Positions 22,594-31,056 of a DNA stretch of 64,000 nt are shown in pieces. The stretch is taken from assembly GCA_947493145.1 (NCBI GenBank), contig CANLPZ010000001.1:806001-870000 (forward strand). Reading direction: 5' to 3'. Every line of letters begins with the position of its first letter. Within the stretch, counting starts at the first letter, position 1. Under the pieces are notes generated by a model. The model saw only the letters and a list, made by a program, of their open reading frames with translations, was not told the origin of the DNA and made no database searches. Origin of the DNA: an uncultured Paracoccaceae bacterium. GTDB taxonomy: Bacteria > Pseudomonadota > Alphaproteobacteria > Rhodobacterales > Rhodobacteraceae. The position numbers and the translations under genes are program-made.

Positions 22594-23556
22594 ATGACCA
22601 GCTATCTTGAGTTCGAAAAACCATTGGCCGAAATCGAAGGCAAAGCCGAGGAACTACGCGCCCTTGCTCGTCAAAACGACGAAATGGATGTCGAAGACGA
22701 GGCGAAAGCGTTGGACAAAAAGGCCGCTGATTTGTTGGTCGATTTGTACAAAGACATGACACCTTGGCGCAAATGCCAAGTGGCCCGTCACCCTGATCGC
22801 CCCCATTGTCAGGACTACATCGACGCGTTGTTCGACGAATTCACGCCACTTGCGGGTGACCGTAACTTTGCAGATGATCTGGCGGTCATGGGCGGACTTG
22901 CACGACTAAACGGACGTCCGGTTATGGTTATCGGCCATGAAAAAGGCAACGATACCAAATCACGTATCGAGCGCAATTTTGGTATGGCGCGCCCTGAAGG
23001 GTATCGAAAAGCAATCCGATTGATGGAAATGGCGGATAAATTCGGACTTCCAATCATTGCGTTGGTCGACACGCAAGGCGCCTACCCTGGAAAAGGGGCC
23101 GAAGAACGCGGCCAATCCGAAGCTATCGCCCGCTGTACTGAGAAATGTTTACAAGTCAAAGTCCCACTGATTTCGATCATCATCGGCGAAGGTGGTTCTG
23201 GTGGCGCTGTGGCCTTTGCAACGGGCAATCGTGTCGCGATGTTGGAACATTCGGTTTATTCGGTCATTTCGCCAGAAGGCTGTGCCGCCATTCTTTGGAA
23301 AAACGCTGAAAAGATGCGCGAAGCGGCAGAGGCATTGCGCCTGACTGCGCAAGATCTTCACAGCTTGGGCATTTGCGATTTGATCATCAAAGAACCCGTT
23401 GGCGGCGCGCATCGAAACGCGCCAGACACCATCGAACGGATCGGTAAATCCATCGAGGCGATGCTGGAAGACTTGGACAAAAAGTCTGGGGATGAATTGT
23501 TGTCAGAACGCCGCAAAAAATACATCGACCTTGGTTCCAAGGGGTTAGCTGCCTAA
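22594..23556 (+). CDS. accA: Acetyl-CoA carboxylase carboxyltransferase subunit alpha
   Basis: A 320-residue AccA, which with AccD transfers the carboxyl group from carboxybiotin to acetyl-CoA to give malonyl-CoA for fatty acid synthesis. The N-terminal coiled segment ([20 protein letters not shown]) is followed by the conserved [20 protein letters not shown], the crotonase-fold core with [20 protein letters not shown] (20 residues), [20 protein letters not shown], and the oxyanion-hole glycines in [24 protein letters not shown] site precedes the ATG. Its stop overlaps the start of the decayed cupin gene (TAATG), so that gene was once coupled to it. Confidence 0.97.
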   Translation: MTSYLEFEKPLAEIEGKAEELRALARQNDEMDVEDEAKALDKKAADLLVDLYKDMTPWRKCQVARHPDRPHCQDYIDALFDEFTPLAGDRNFADDLAVMGGLARLNGRPVMVIGHEKGNDTKSRIERNFGMARPEGYRKAIRLMEMADKFGLPIIALVDTQGAYPGKGAEERGQSEAIARCTEKCLQVKVPLISIIIGEGGSGGAVAFATGNRVAMLEHSVYSVISPEGCAAILWKNAEKMREAAEALRLTAQDLHSLGICDLIIKEPVGGAHRNAPDTIERIGKSIEAMLEDLDKKSGDELLSERRKKYIDLGSKGLAA

Positions 23557-23938
23557 TGACGACACTGCCGGACGTTCTTAACATTCTTGCCGCTGCGAAA
23601 GATCAAATAGACACCGAATTTGATCCCCACATCGTCGGCAACGTGAACGAAAGTCAGGTCAAGGTTGCCAAGTTCGGACCCGAATTTGAGTAGCATTCAC
23701 ACCCGAACGAAGACGAAGCCTTTTTCGTACTCAAAGGCAAAATCGCAATCGATTTTCGTGACGGTACGAAAGAAATGAACGTCGGTGATTTTTTGGTTGT
23801 TCCCAAAGGTGTTGAACACCGACCTCGTTCATTAACCGACCTATCGTAGTAATGTTCGAACCAGCGACAACTATAAACACCGGCGAGACCCCCGATAGCG
23901 CGATGACAGTTTCCAACCTGAAACGCTTGCGTGCTTAG
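23556..23938 (+). pseudogene. Decayed cupin-domain protein gene next to accA
   Basis: Reading from the ATG that overlaps the accA stop gives about 45 residues ([20 protein letters not shown] and on to KFGPEFE), then an in-frame TAG where cupins usually have Trp, then the metal-binding cupin block HSHPNEDEAFFVLKGKIAID and VGDFLVVPKGVEHRPRS. About eight codons later, near 23840, a one-base loss shifts the frame: the continuation IVVMFEPATTINTGETP is read in another frame and ends at the TAG at 23936. Restoring TGG and one base would give a normal cupin of about 125 residues. The family binds a metal through the His and Glu residues; substrate unknown. Decay looks recent because the rest is intact. 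Confidence 0.88.
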
Positions 23939-23996
23939 GCGCCGAAACGGAGCCACACTGGTTCAAAATTGACGCCGGATTGGCGTACGATTTAGT

Positions 23997-24461
23997 TCAG
24001 GTAAGCCCCACATCCGCGCCTGAAACACACAGAAGGCGCGCCTCTTCGACCAGAATAAACATCACTTCGCCGCAGTGGGTGTTACGTTGCCCGAACCAAG
24101 CTCCAATTCGACCTTCACCCCATCTGAACATTTTTTCGGCGCGCCCGATTCCCCCACCGTAATCGTAAAATGCCAAACCACACCCCCAAGTTGGAAGTTT
24201 AAGAAAGCCATGGCCTTCCTGCCATGTGCTCAGGCTTACTGAAGTGTGATGATTGCTTGCCAGTTTAGTTCTGCTCACTAAAGTCAATCGATATGCAATT
24301 GCGGAACATGACGGTTCGATGAAGCCGACGACAGACTGCCTTTGTGTCGTCAACCAAGAATATCGCAGTTTTGTATCAGGAATCGGTGACGTCAAAACGA
24401 CTTGGTCAAGCAACACCAGAAAACCAAAAAGGAAACAGAAGAACGTTAGTTTTTCACGCAT
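23997..24461 (-). CDS. Unrecognised possible secreted protein
   Basis: An open frame of 154 residues starting at ATG 24461, with AGAGGTTTT just upstream and a hydrophobic N-terminus (LTFFCFLFGFLVLLDQVVL) that could be a signal peptide or anchor. The rest is rich in Gly, Trp and Arg (FYDYGGGIGRAEKMFRWGEG) with three to four cysteines. I do not recognise it. It fills an otherwise gene-free 0.65-kb stretch between the decayed cupin gene and the PPOX gene, a patch that looks like decaying DNA, so it could also be a remnant or chance frame. Confidence 0.4.
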   Translation of the reverse strand: MREKLTFFCFLFGFLVLLDQVVLTSPIPDTKLRYSWLTTQRQSVVGFIEPSCSAIAYRLTLVSRTKLASNHHTSVSLSTWQEGHGFLKLPTWGCGLAFYDYGGGIGRAEKMFRWGEGRIGAWFGQRNTHCGEVMFILVEEARLLCVSGADVGLT

Positions 24462-24586
24462 TAAAACCTCTGGACATGCGATCCCTATAAGTGCGGTTTT
24501 TTTAGGAAACAGTCGTTTAAACATGCCGCAGCACCGTGTACTTTGGCCGCCAAGCTTACATTCGCCGTGTTTTCCACTGTCGCAAT

Positions 24587-25189
24587 TCACCACATCGTGG
24601 ACTTTGCCCGTTCACCCCATGCGGCATCGTATTCTTCACCATCAAACCCGTCTTTCACATCTTTCAGCATATCGCCTACAGTTGGCAAGCCATTGGATTG
24701 ATCGCCGTCTGTCCAGATACCCGAACGCAGGATGGCGCGGCCACACTGGGAATACACTTCGGCAATTTTGACGATAATCACGGTTGCCGGTTGCGTACCG
24801 CGTCGATCAAAAGTCGCACGAATTTTTGGGTCTGCCGACAATGTCGCCGTTCCATTCACTCGGACTGCGTTTTTCGAACCCGCAACCAAAAACATCAAGG
24901 ACACGCGACCGTCGGTGACAATGTTTCGCAGGCTATCAAGTCGGTTGTTACCCCGCCAATCAGGCATCCAAAGTGTTTGCGCATCCTTTTGAACAACGAC
25001 GGGGCCATCATCCCCACGCGGGCTGCCATCGGTTCCATCCTTGCCCACGGTGATCAAAACGCAAAACTTCGACTTTGCGATCCATTTGCTATAGCTGGGC
25101 GTTAAGTGATCCGTGACCTTGATTATCGATGCCTCGCCTGCCGAACCATAGTGGCGTTCCAATTCATCGATCGAAGCAATCTCTGTCAT
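24587..25189 (-). CDS. PPOX-type FMN-dependent flavoprotein (MSMEG_1061-like)
   Basis: A 200-residue protein of the pyridoxamine 5'-phosphate oxidase-like split-barrel superfamily. Typical parts are the N-terminal helix with YSKWIAKSKFCVLITVG, GTDGSPRGDDGPVVVQKD, TLWMPDWRGNNRLDSLRNI and the strand SLMFLVAGSKNAVRVNGTA. These match the FMN-binding group named after MSMEG_1061; F420 or FMN use cannot be settled by eye. Its start overlaps the end of plsC by 4 nt, so the two are coupled. Confidence 0.85.
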   Translation of the reverse strand: MTEIASIDELERHYGSAGEASIIKVTDHLTPSYSKWIAKSKFCVLITVGKDGTDGSPRGDDGPVVVQKDAQTLWMPDWRGNNRLDSLRNIVTDGRVSLMFLVAGSKNAVRVNGTATLSADPKIRATFDRRGTQPATVIIVKIAEVYSQCGRAILRSGIWTDGDQSNGLPTVGDMLKDVKDGFDGEEYDAAWGERAKSTMW

Positions 25190-25929
25190 GGATTTCTCTT
25201 TGGGTTTTCAAATCCGGCCTCTGCCATCAGACGATCGGAATGTGTTTCAATCACGGTTTCAAGTTTTTGCAGGAATGCCTTTGGGTCATCGCCTGCGGGA
25301 ATTGTAGGCAGAAATTCAACGACAGCCGTTCCCGGCTTTCGGTAAATTCCGCGTCGTGGCCAAAATAGGCCAACGTTTACGGCAACAGGGACGCAGTCCT
25401 GTCCAAGCTCAGAATACAAGATCGCGACGCCCATTTTATATGGTTTGTCATCACCTGGCGCGACACGCGTTCCTTGCGGATAAATGACCAATTGTCCCGC
25501 TTCTTTGCGGCCCTTTGCGACATCATCCATCATTGCCGAAATCGCCTGAGCGCGTTTCCCGCGATCCACGAATACGCATCCGATACGCCATGCATATTGG
25601 CCAAGCATCGGCGAAAACTTTAGGATCTTTTTGGCAATAAATTTACCACGCGGTATCGCGCCGTAAATCAGAATGATATCCAAAAAGCTTTGGTGTTTTG
25701 CAGCGACGATAACCTGTCCTGTTGGCGGTGTTCCTCGGACCTCAGTGTTCAGGCCGACCATCCATTTTGCGGTCCAGCGCACCCACACACAATAGCTATG
25801 ACAAGCCTTAAACGCACCGGCAGATCCCATCAAAGCGAAGGGAAAAAACACAATCCCAAACACCATCATCGCGACATACATTTGAACAACGAAAAACAGC
25901 GACCGCACCCATTGAATGGCATATTTCAT
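25186..25929 (-). CDS. plsC: 1-acyl-sn-glycerol-3-phosphate acyltransferase
   Basis: A 247-residue lysophosphatidic acid acyltransferase that makes phosphatidic acid at the inner membrane. A hydrophobic N-terminal helix (SLFFVVQMYVAMMVFGIVFF) is followed by the HX4D catalytic motif in AAKHQSFLDIIL, the FIAKKILKFSPMLGQY segment, FVDRGKR and the substrate-binding YPQGTRVAPG. The ATG at 25929 has AAAGGAACGATC before it and overlaps the ftsX stop by 4 nt. A longer open frame upstream is only an alternative reading of ftsX. Confidence 0.95.
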   Translation of the reverse strand: MKYAIQWVRSLFFVVQMYVAMMVFGIVFFPFALMGSAGAFKACHSYCVWVRWTAKWMVGLNTEVRGTPPTGQVIVAAKHQSFLDIILIYGAIPRGKFIAKKILKFSPMLGQYAWRIGCVFVDRGKRAQAISAMMDDVAKGRKEAGQLVIYPQGTRVAPGDDKPYKMGVAILYSELGQDCVPVAVNVGLFWPRRGIYRKPGTAVVEFLPTIPAGDDPKAFLQKLETVIETHSDRLMAEAGFENPKRNP

Positions 25930-26837
25930 GATCGTTCCTTTAATGTTCGATATGCCGCAAGACGGGTCGCGACAAACGCCACAATCGCGGCAAGCGGCGG
26001 AATGACAAACGGCCACAGCCAATGCCACCCTTGCAAGCCCAAGCCAGTTAAAAACCCACCTGCGGTATCCGCCTTTGGCAACAAAGCAACAGCAAGTATT
26101 CCAGCCACAGTGCCAATGGCAGCACCAAACAGTCCACGCAACGTAAACCGCCGGATAAAGGCGCGCGCGATAAAGTTGTCTTGCGCCCCGACAAGCCGCA
26201 AAACACGGATAACTTGGGTGTTCGCGGACAACGCCGCATTCGCGGCCAATGTTATCATCGCACCGGTTGTGAGGGCGATTAAGACCATGGAAACAAACGC
26301 CAGCCCTCGCAATCGTGCGGCAGCCTGCGCAAGTGGTTTGCGCCATCTTGTATGATCATCCAAAACCGCGCCAGGAACTTCTGCAGCCAACCGTAGTCGC
26401 AGATTTTCTGCGTCATAGCCGTCATCCGTTTCAACGATTTCTATCAATTGTGGGATCGGCAAAGTTTCAACAGCCAAATCTGGTCCAAACCACGGGGCGA
26501 GCAATGCTTTCTGGTCTTCGCTGGTTAGCGCCCGCGCCTCTGCGATACCCTCAGTTGTTTCTAAAATACGCAATGCAGCGGTGGTTTGCGCCTGCATTTG
26601 TCCCTCTGGCACCGAAATTCGCAACGTCGACGTCCGTGCCAGCTCATCCGACCAACGATCCGCCAAGCGGCCCGTGGCCAACGAAAGAGCCATCGCAAAA
26701 ACCGCTAAAAACGCCATAGCAGCGGATGAAAATAATGTCAGACGCGCCGTAAACCCAGTCGGCGGAACAACACGGTCCCCGTTCGGATCCATCCGAAATG
26801 TTTGAACAATATCCGAAATGACTTGCGAAGGTCTCAT
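25926..26837 (-). CDS. ftsX: Cell division protein FtsX-like permease
   Basis: A 303-residue FtsX. One N-terminal membrane helix (FSSAAMAFLAVFAMALSLATG, about 33-53), a periplasmic loop of about 110 residues, and three further helices (VSMVLIALTTGAMITLAANA, LFGAAIGTVAGILAVALLP, WPFVIPPLAAIVAFVATRL). With FtsE it forms an ABC-type complex that controls peptidoglycan hydrolases at the septum. The ATGA overlap with ftsE upstream (26834-26837) and plsC downstream (25926-25929) makes a coupled ftsE-ftsX-plsC-PPOX unit. Confidence 0.92.
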   Translation of the reverse strand: MRPSQVISDIVQTFRMDPNGDRVVPPTGFTARLTLFSSAAMAFLAVFAMALSLATGRLADRWSDELARTSTLRISVPEGQMQAQTTAALRILETTEGIAEARALTSEDQKALLAPWFGPDLAVETLPIPQLIEIVETDDGYDAENLRLRLAAEVPGAVLDDHTRWRKPLAQAAARLRGLAFVSMVLIALTTGAMITLAANAALSANTQVIRVLRLVGAQDNFIARAFIRRFTLRGLFGAAIGTVAGILAVALLPKADTAGGFLTGLGLQGWHWLWPFVIPPLAAIVAFVATRLAAYRTLKERS

Positions 26838-27511
26838 AGATCAGCCCCCGCTGCCCAAAGTCTGCGATCCTTTAGGCGCAGAACACGCGACGACACTTGC
26901 GATTTTGCGGTGCGGATTAAGTTCAAATCATGCGTGGCGATCAAAATGGTTTTCCCCATTTTGTTCAGCTCAATCAACAAGGTCAAAAGCCGCTGAGACA
27001 TGTCCCAATCAACATTTCCTGTTGGCTCATCCGCCAAAATTACATCCGGTGACATGATAATCGCGCGCGCCAATGCCGCGCGTTGGCGTTCGCCGCCGGA
27101 CAATTCTGGCGGAAACTGACCTGCTTGTTGTGACAAGCCGACCCAGCCAAGCAAATCACGTAAATTATCCATTTCTGCGGCAACATCTTTACCCGTTGTG
27201 CTGAGCGGCAAGGCCACGTTTTCGGTCAATGTCAAATGATCCAAAAATTGACAATCCTGATGCACAACGCCGATGCGTCGACGAATTAACGCAACGTCAT
27301 CACGCCCCATGCTGCGGGCATCAACGCCGAACAACCGCGCCTGCCCCGCTGTTGGAAGCAATTCCCCATAACAGAGTTTCAAAAGCGTGGTCTTTCCAGC
27401 CCCAGATGGGCCGGTCAAAAAATGAAACGAGCCTGGCGAAAGAGACATGGAAACCGATGAAAACAGCTCACCGCCGCCGTATGAATAGGCCACATTGTCC
27501 AGCTCGATCAC
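26834..27511 (-). CDS. ftsE: Cell division ATP-binding protein FtsE (GTG start)
   Basis: A 225-residue ABC ATPase. Walker A is GPSGAGKTTLLK (about 35-42), the Q-loop lies in VVHQDCQFLD, the signature is ELSGGERQRAALARA, and Walker B is VILADEPTGNVD with the H-loop in ATHD. The start is GTG at 27511, with AAAAAAGGTAAATC just upstream and the expected family opening IELDNVAYSYG; the reading frame stays open for a further 120 codons but that part has no family character. The partner FtsX overlaps its stop. Divergent from the zinc-ribbon gene. Confidence 0.94.
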   Translation of the reverse strand: MIELDNVAYSYGGGELFSSVSMSLSPGSFHFLTGPSGAGKTTLLKLCYGELLPTAGQARLFGVDARSMGRDDVALIRRRIGVVHQDCQFLDHLTLTENVALPLSTTGKDVAAEMDNLRDLLGWVGLSQQAGQFPPELSGGERQRAALARAIIMSPDVILADEPTGNVDWDMSQRLLTLLIELNKMGKTILIATHDLNLIRTAKSQVSSRVLRLKDRRLWAAGADL

Positions 27512-27657
27512 GCGATTTACCTTTTTTATCGTTGCGCGACTGTTTTGCCTCACCTGAGGGATGGTTGCAATTGTTCTAGTCAATTCCTTTGATTTTGTGT
27601 GGATCGTTGCTAGAACGTTAACAATTACATTGACTTGAACAGCGGGGATCACGGGGA

Positions 27658-28455
27658 ATGCGGCTGATTTGTCCAAATTGCGGGGCACAATACGAAGTGT
27701 CAGCAGATGTGATTCCAGAAAATGGTCGCGATGTGCAATGTTCGAATTGTGGGCACACTTGGTTCCAATCCCCTGAACAACAAGCCGCCGAGGCTGTCGA
27801 TGAAACCGTGCAGGGCGTTTTTCATGACGATGATGACACACCTGTAGAGATCGCTGCGACAGATGATGATGCATATGGGTTTAACGAACCTGTCCCCTCT
27901 GCGGAACCGCAACGTCAACCGTTGCCAGACGATGTAAGCGATATTCTACGCCAAGAGGCGGAATATGAGGCCAAGCGCCGTGCAGAAGAATCAGGCGGGC
28001 TTGAAAGCCAGCCCGATTTGGGGATCGACGAAACTCTTGAACAGCGCGAACAAGAATCCCAAGCGCGGTTGGCACGATTAAAAGGTGAAAACACGGCTGA
28101 AATCGCTGCCGCAACGGCAGCATCACGCCGCGATTTGCTCCCCGATATCGAAGAAATCAATTCTTCGCTACGGTCGTCATCTGATCGCGGTGCTGATGAC
28201 GTTCAAGCAGACCAACCACAAGAGCTTGAGCGCAAGCGACGTTCTGGTTTCCGAAGCGCGTTTTTGTTTGTCATTTTACTGGCAGCAATAGCGGCACTAA
28301 TTTATGTTTTTGCTCCGCAAATCGCAGAGCGCTTACCCAATCTCGCCGAGCCGTTGCAGGCTTATGTAAACTGGGTCAACGATCTACGGCTTTGGTTGAA
28401 TGAAAACGTCAGCGCACTGATGCAACGCGTAACGGACTTGATCAACGGCGCTTAA
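27658..28455 (+). CDS. Zinc-ribbon domain membrane protein (MJ0042-type finger)
   Basis: A 265-residue protein. Residues 1-40 form an MJ0042-type zinc ribbon with CPNCG and CSNCGHTWFQ. A long acidic, low-complexity middle follows (about 45-195, many Glu, Asp and Gln), then one membrane helix (AFLFVILLAAIAALIYVFA, about 204-222) and a short C-terminal periplasmic part. The N-terminus is therefore cytoplasmic. It is often found next to ftsEX in Rhodobacterales and its role is unknown; regulation of the division ABC complex is a guess from context. Its TAA shares TTAA with the stop of the convergent TIGR02302 gene. Confidence 0.85.
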   Translation: MRLICPNCGAQYEVSADVIPENGRDVQCSNCGHTWFQSPEQQAAEAVDETVQGVFHDDDDTPVEIAATDDDAYGFNEPVPSAEPQRQPLPDDVSDILRQEAEYEAKRRAEESGGLESQPDLGIDETLEQREQESQARLARLKGENTAEIAAATAASRRDLLPDIEEINSSLRSSSDRGADDVQADQPQELERKRRSGFRSAFLFVILLAAIAALIYVFAPQIAERLPNLAEPLQAYVNWVNDLRLWLNENVSALMQRVTDLINGA

Positions 28456-31025
28456 AACCGATCTAACAACCGCTTGAGATAGTCGCGTTCAATTTCAGGG
28501 CGTTCACCTTCTGACGAGCGTTTGCGTATTTCGTCCAACAGCTCGCGCGCGCGCTTGTATACATCCTGATCCGTCAATACGTTTTCGCCGGAATTCACGT
28601 CACCCGTAGTTCCTTGATCCCGCCCTAACGGGTCTTGGTTTCTTTGTCCTTGCTGTCGTCCGGCTTGGTCGCTTTGTGTGCCTTGCCCTGCGGAGTTGCG
28701 TTGGTTTTCAGCCATCTCTTCGGCCAATGCACGCATACCTTCGCGCAACGCTTCGATCGCTTCAGCTTGGTTGTCGATCGCGTCGGCCAATTGGTCGTTG
28801 CGCAACGCATCCTCTGCGCGGTCCATCGCGTCGCCTGCACGGTCCAAAGCATCGCTTGTTGCCTCATCCGACGTTGCGCCACCCTCAGCCAAATTCCGCT
28901 GTTGTTGTTCCAATGATTGCCGCAAGGCGCGTTGCCGGTCTGCGAGATTTTGAGAAAGATCGCCCTGATCGCCACCGCCTTCGTCACCTTCGCCTTGCCC
29001 TTGTTGGCCTTCATGGCTTTGACCCTCGCCTTGACCACCATTGCGACCCTCATTGCCCGCGTTTTCACCGGCTTGTGCGTTGGGATTAAACTGTTCCTGC
29101 AAATCCCTAAACGCTTGATCAGATAAACCTTGTTGGTTTTCCAATGTATCGGCCAGACCTTCCATCGCTTGTTCGCTTGGACTTTGGCCTTGGCCCCCTT
29201 GTTGAACCTGCATGTTTTCCATCATTTGGTTCAATTGTTCCATCAACGCCTGAGCTTCGGCCATCTGGCCCTCTTGCATCAAGCGTTCGATTTCATCCAT
29301 CAAGGCCTGCAATTGATCCTGTGTAACTTCGGTTCCTTGCTGTTGATCTGCATTTTGTTGGTCTTGACCATCTTGCGAGTTTTGCTGCGCAAGTTGACGC
29401 ATGTAATCGTCCATCGCCTCACGCAGTTCATCCATCAATGCGGCGATTTCTTCGTCAGAGGCACCGTTTTTCATGGCTTCGGCCAACTGATCTTGTGCCC
29501 GTTTCAATCGTTCATAAGCGTCAGACAATGTGCCCTCTTCCAACTGAACGGCCAGTTCCCACAAGGCTTGGACAATCTCGTCTTGCTGCGCCGGCTTCAA
29601 GCCATAGGCGGTCATGGCTTCCAATCGGCGAAGAATAACGCGTAACCGCAAATAGGATGTTTCCGACCGAAAAATATCATTTGGACGGTGCGACACCGCG
29701 CGCAAAATCTGAGATACACGTGACGCATTTTCGCGTGACCACATCAGATCGCGCCGCTGTTCAATGATCGCTTTTGCCAACGGATCAAAAAACCGACGAC
29801 CAGGAAGGATTACATGTTCCGGCTCTGTCGCACCCTCCAGTCCCGCATCATCGACAACGCGATACGTCATAACGGTTGGCAGATTAGCAAAGGCATGTGT
29901 CGACAGGTTTTCAACAAAGCTTTGGGTGAAATCAGATCGGTCGCCTGCAAACGGCATTGGCAGTTCCAACACCAATTCTTCGCGAGGATCAGGTGCCACC
30001 GCCAGCCCGTGCAAACGATCAACCGCATCAAGATCAAGGGCAATCGTCACCGTGCCCGATACGACGCCATAATCGTCAAAAACTTCGAACATCTGACTGA
30101 TTTCACCGTCGGCTTCAGCTTCGATTGCTTCGAGTAATTCAATCGATGGCGCTTGATCGGCGATCGCGGTTATATCCCAGCGCTGCCCGCCGATGCCTTC
30201 GATCGACATCGAACCATCTTGCACGATTTCAAAACTTTGCTCTGCAGCACTTGCTGATCCGATATCCGACAAATCGGTGCGGCCGGACACTGTTTCTGTC
30301 ACGGTCAGGGCACCAACTTCGCCATAAATACGTAAAACAACTTCACTGCCCTCCGGCAGGTACAGCTCTTTTGTATCCAAATCGTTCAAATACAAGGTCG
30401 GTTTACCCGTGTAGGCGGGTGGTTCGATCCATCCTTCCCAAACGGGGCCTGTGGCAACGATTTCAGACGATTGCGGAACCAACGCAGATACACTTGAAAC
30501 GCGCCAAAGCGAACCGAACAAAACGGCGACAGCCATAAACAACAATGCAACATAACGTAGCGCAAACGGATCATGGCGTGACACACGAAGATCTGGTTGC
30601 ACCGCCTTCGCGCCGTTTGCTTTTTGGGTCATCCGTTCGATATGGGCCGACCAAACAGCTTGCGATGCCGCATCCGTCGCCCCGATGGCTTGCCTATCTT
30701 GCAATGCCGCCAACGGCCGCTCTGGCAATGTTTCATCTACACGGATCAGCGCGTCGTCTCGCGTTGGTTTCCGAAACGTCACAACACCCCAAACTGCGGC
30801 GCCACAAATCGCCGCAGCTGCCGTTATCAAAGCAACCCACGCAAATTCAACTGAAACAGTGTCAAGAAGCCCCAACAAAAGGACGGCCAAACACACAAAC
30901 AAAACCGACCATAGCGGCCAGAATGCAAGAGTTATCCGTTCGGCCCAAATCCCCGCTAAGGTTAGCCCAAGCGGTCGTTTCAGTTTTTGTCGTGTACTTT
31001 CAGGTAGTTGTCCCGAAGATGACAT
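28452..31025 (-). CDS. TIGR02302 family (DUF4175) large membrane protein
   Basis: An 857-residue protein with three N-terminal membrane helices (about 30-50, 55-80 and 150-172; the last is YVALLFMAVAVLFGSLW), a periplasmic part of about 300 residues (VATGPVWEGWIEPPAYTGKP), then helices (residues 430-570) and a region of about 250 residues very rich in Gln, Gly, Glu and Ala (QNADQQQGTEVTQDQLQALM; QGEGQSHEGQQGQGEGDEGG), ending in a charged helical stretch. The family is found in alphaproteobacteria and has no known function. AAGGAGAG precedes the ATG. It is convergent with the zinc-ribbon gene and 31 nt downstream of lysA on the same strand. Confidence 0.9.
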   Translation of the reverse strand: MSSSGQLPESTRQKLKRPLGLTLAGIWAERITLAFWPLWSVLFVCLAVLLLGLLDTVSVEFAWVALITAAAAICGAAVWGVVTFRKPTRDDALIRVDETLPERPLAALQDRQAIGATDAASQAVWSAHIERMTQKANGAKAVQPDLRVSRHDPFALRYVALLFMAVAVLFGSLWRVSSVSALVPQSSEIVATGPVWEGWIEPPAYTGKPTLYLNDLDTKELYLPEGSEVVLRIYGEVGALTVTETVSGRTDLSDIGSASAAEQSFEIVQDGSMSIEGIGGQRWDITAIADQAPSIELLEAIEAEADGEISQMFEVFDDYGVVSGTVTIALDLDAVDRLHGLAVAPDPREELVLELPMPFAGDRSDFTQSFVENLSTHAFANLPTVMTYRVVDDAGLEGATEPEHVILPGRRFFDPLAKAIIEQRRDLMWSRENASRVSQILRAVSHRPNDIFRSETSYLRLRVILRRLEAMTAYGLKPAQQDEIVQALWELAVQLEEGTLSDAYERLKRAQDQLAEAMKNGASDEEIAALMDELREAMDDYMRQLAQQNSQDGQDQQNADQQQGTEVTQDQLQALMDEIERLMQEGQMAEAQALMEQLNQMMENMQVQQGGQGQSPSEQAMEGLADTLENQQGLSDQAFRDLQEQFNPNAQAGENAGNEGRNGGQGEGQSHEGQQGQGEGDEGGGDQGDLSQNLADRQRALRQSLEQQQRNLAEGGATSDEATSDALDRAGDAMDRAEDALRNDQLADAIDNQAEAIEALREGMRALAEEMAENQRNSAGQGTQSDQAGRQQGQRNQDPLGRDQGTTGDVNSGENVLTDQDVYKRARELLDEIRKRSSEGERPEIERDYLKRLLDRF

Positions 31026-31056
31026 GACCTCTCCTTACGTGGCGGTGCTGAATGCA

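Noticed and set aside
24253..25105. Plus-strand frames opposite the PPOX gene and the gap
   Set aside because: They are antisense to a conserved flavoprotein gene and share no family features; no ribosome sites are visible.
25930..26346. N-terminal extension of plsC
   Set aside because: It reads ftsX in another frame; the ATG at 25929 has a good ribosome site and the family start.
27512..27874. N-terminal extension of ftsE by about 120 codons
   Set aside because: The extension has no family character and overlaps the opposite-strand zinc-ribbon gene; the GTG at 27511 has a ribosome site and gives a normal 225-residue FtsE.
28625..29068. Minus-strand frame of 147 codons inside the TIGR02302 gene
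   Set aside because: It is a +1 reading of the Gln/Gly-rich repeat region of that gene; the Ala/Lys/Met-rich product is a by-product of repeated codons.
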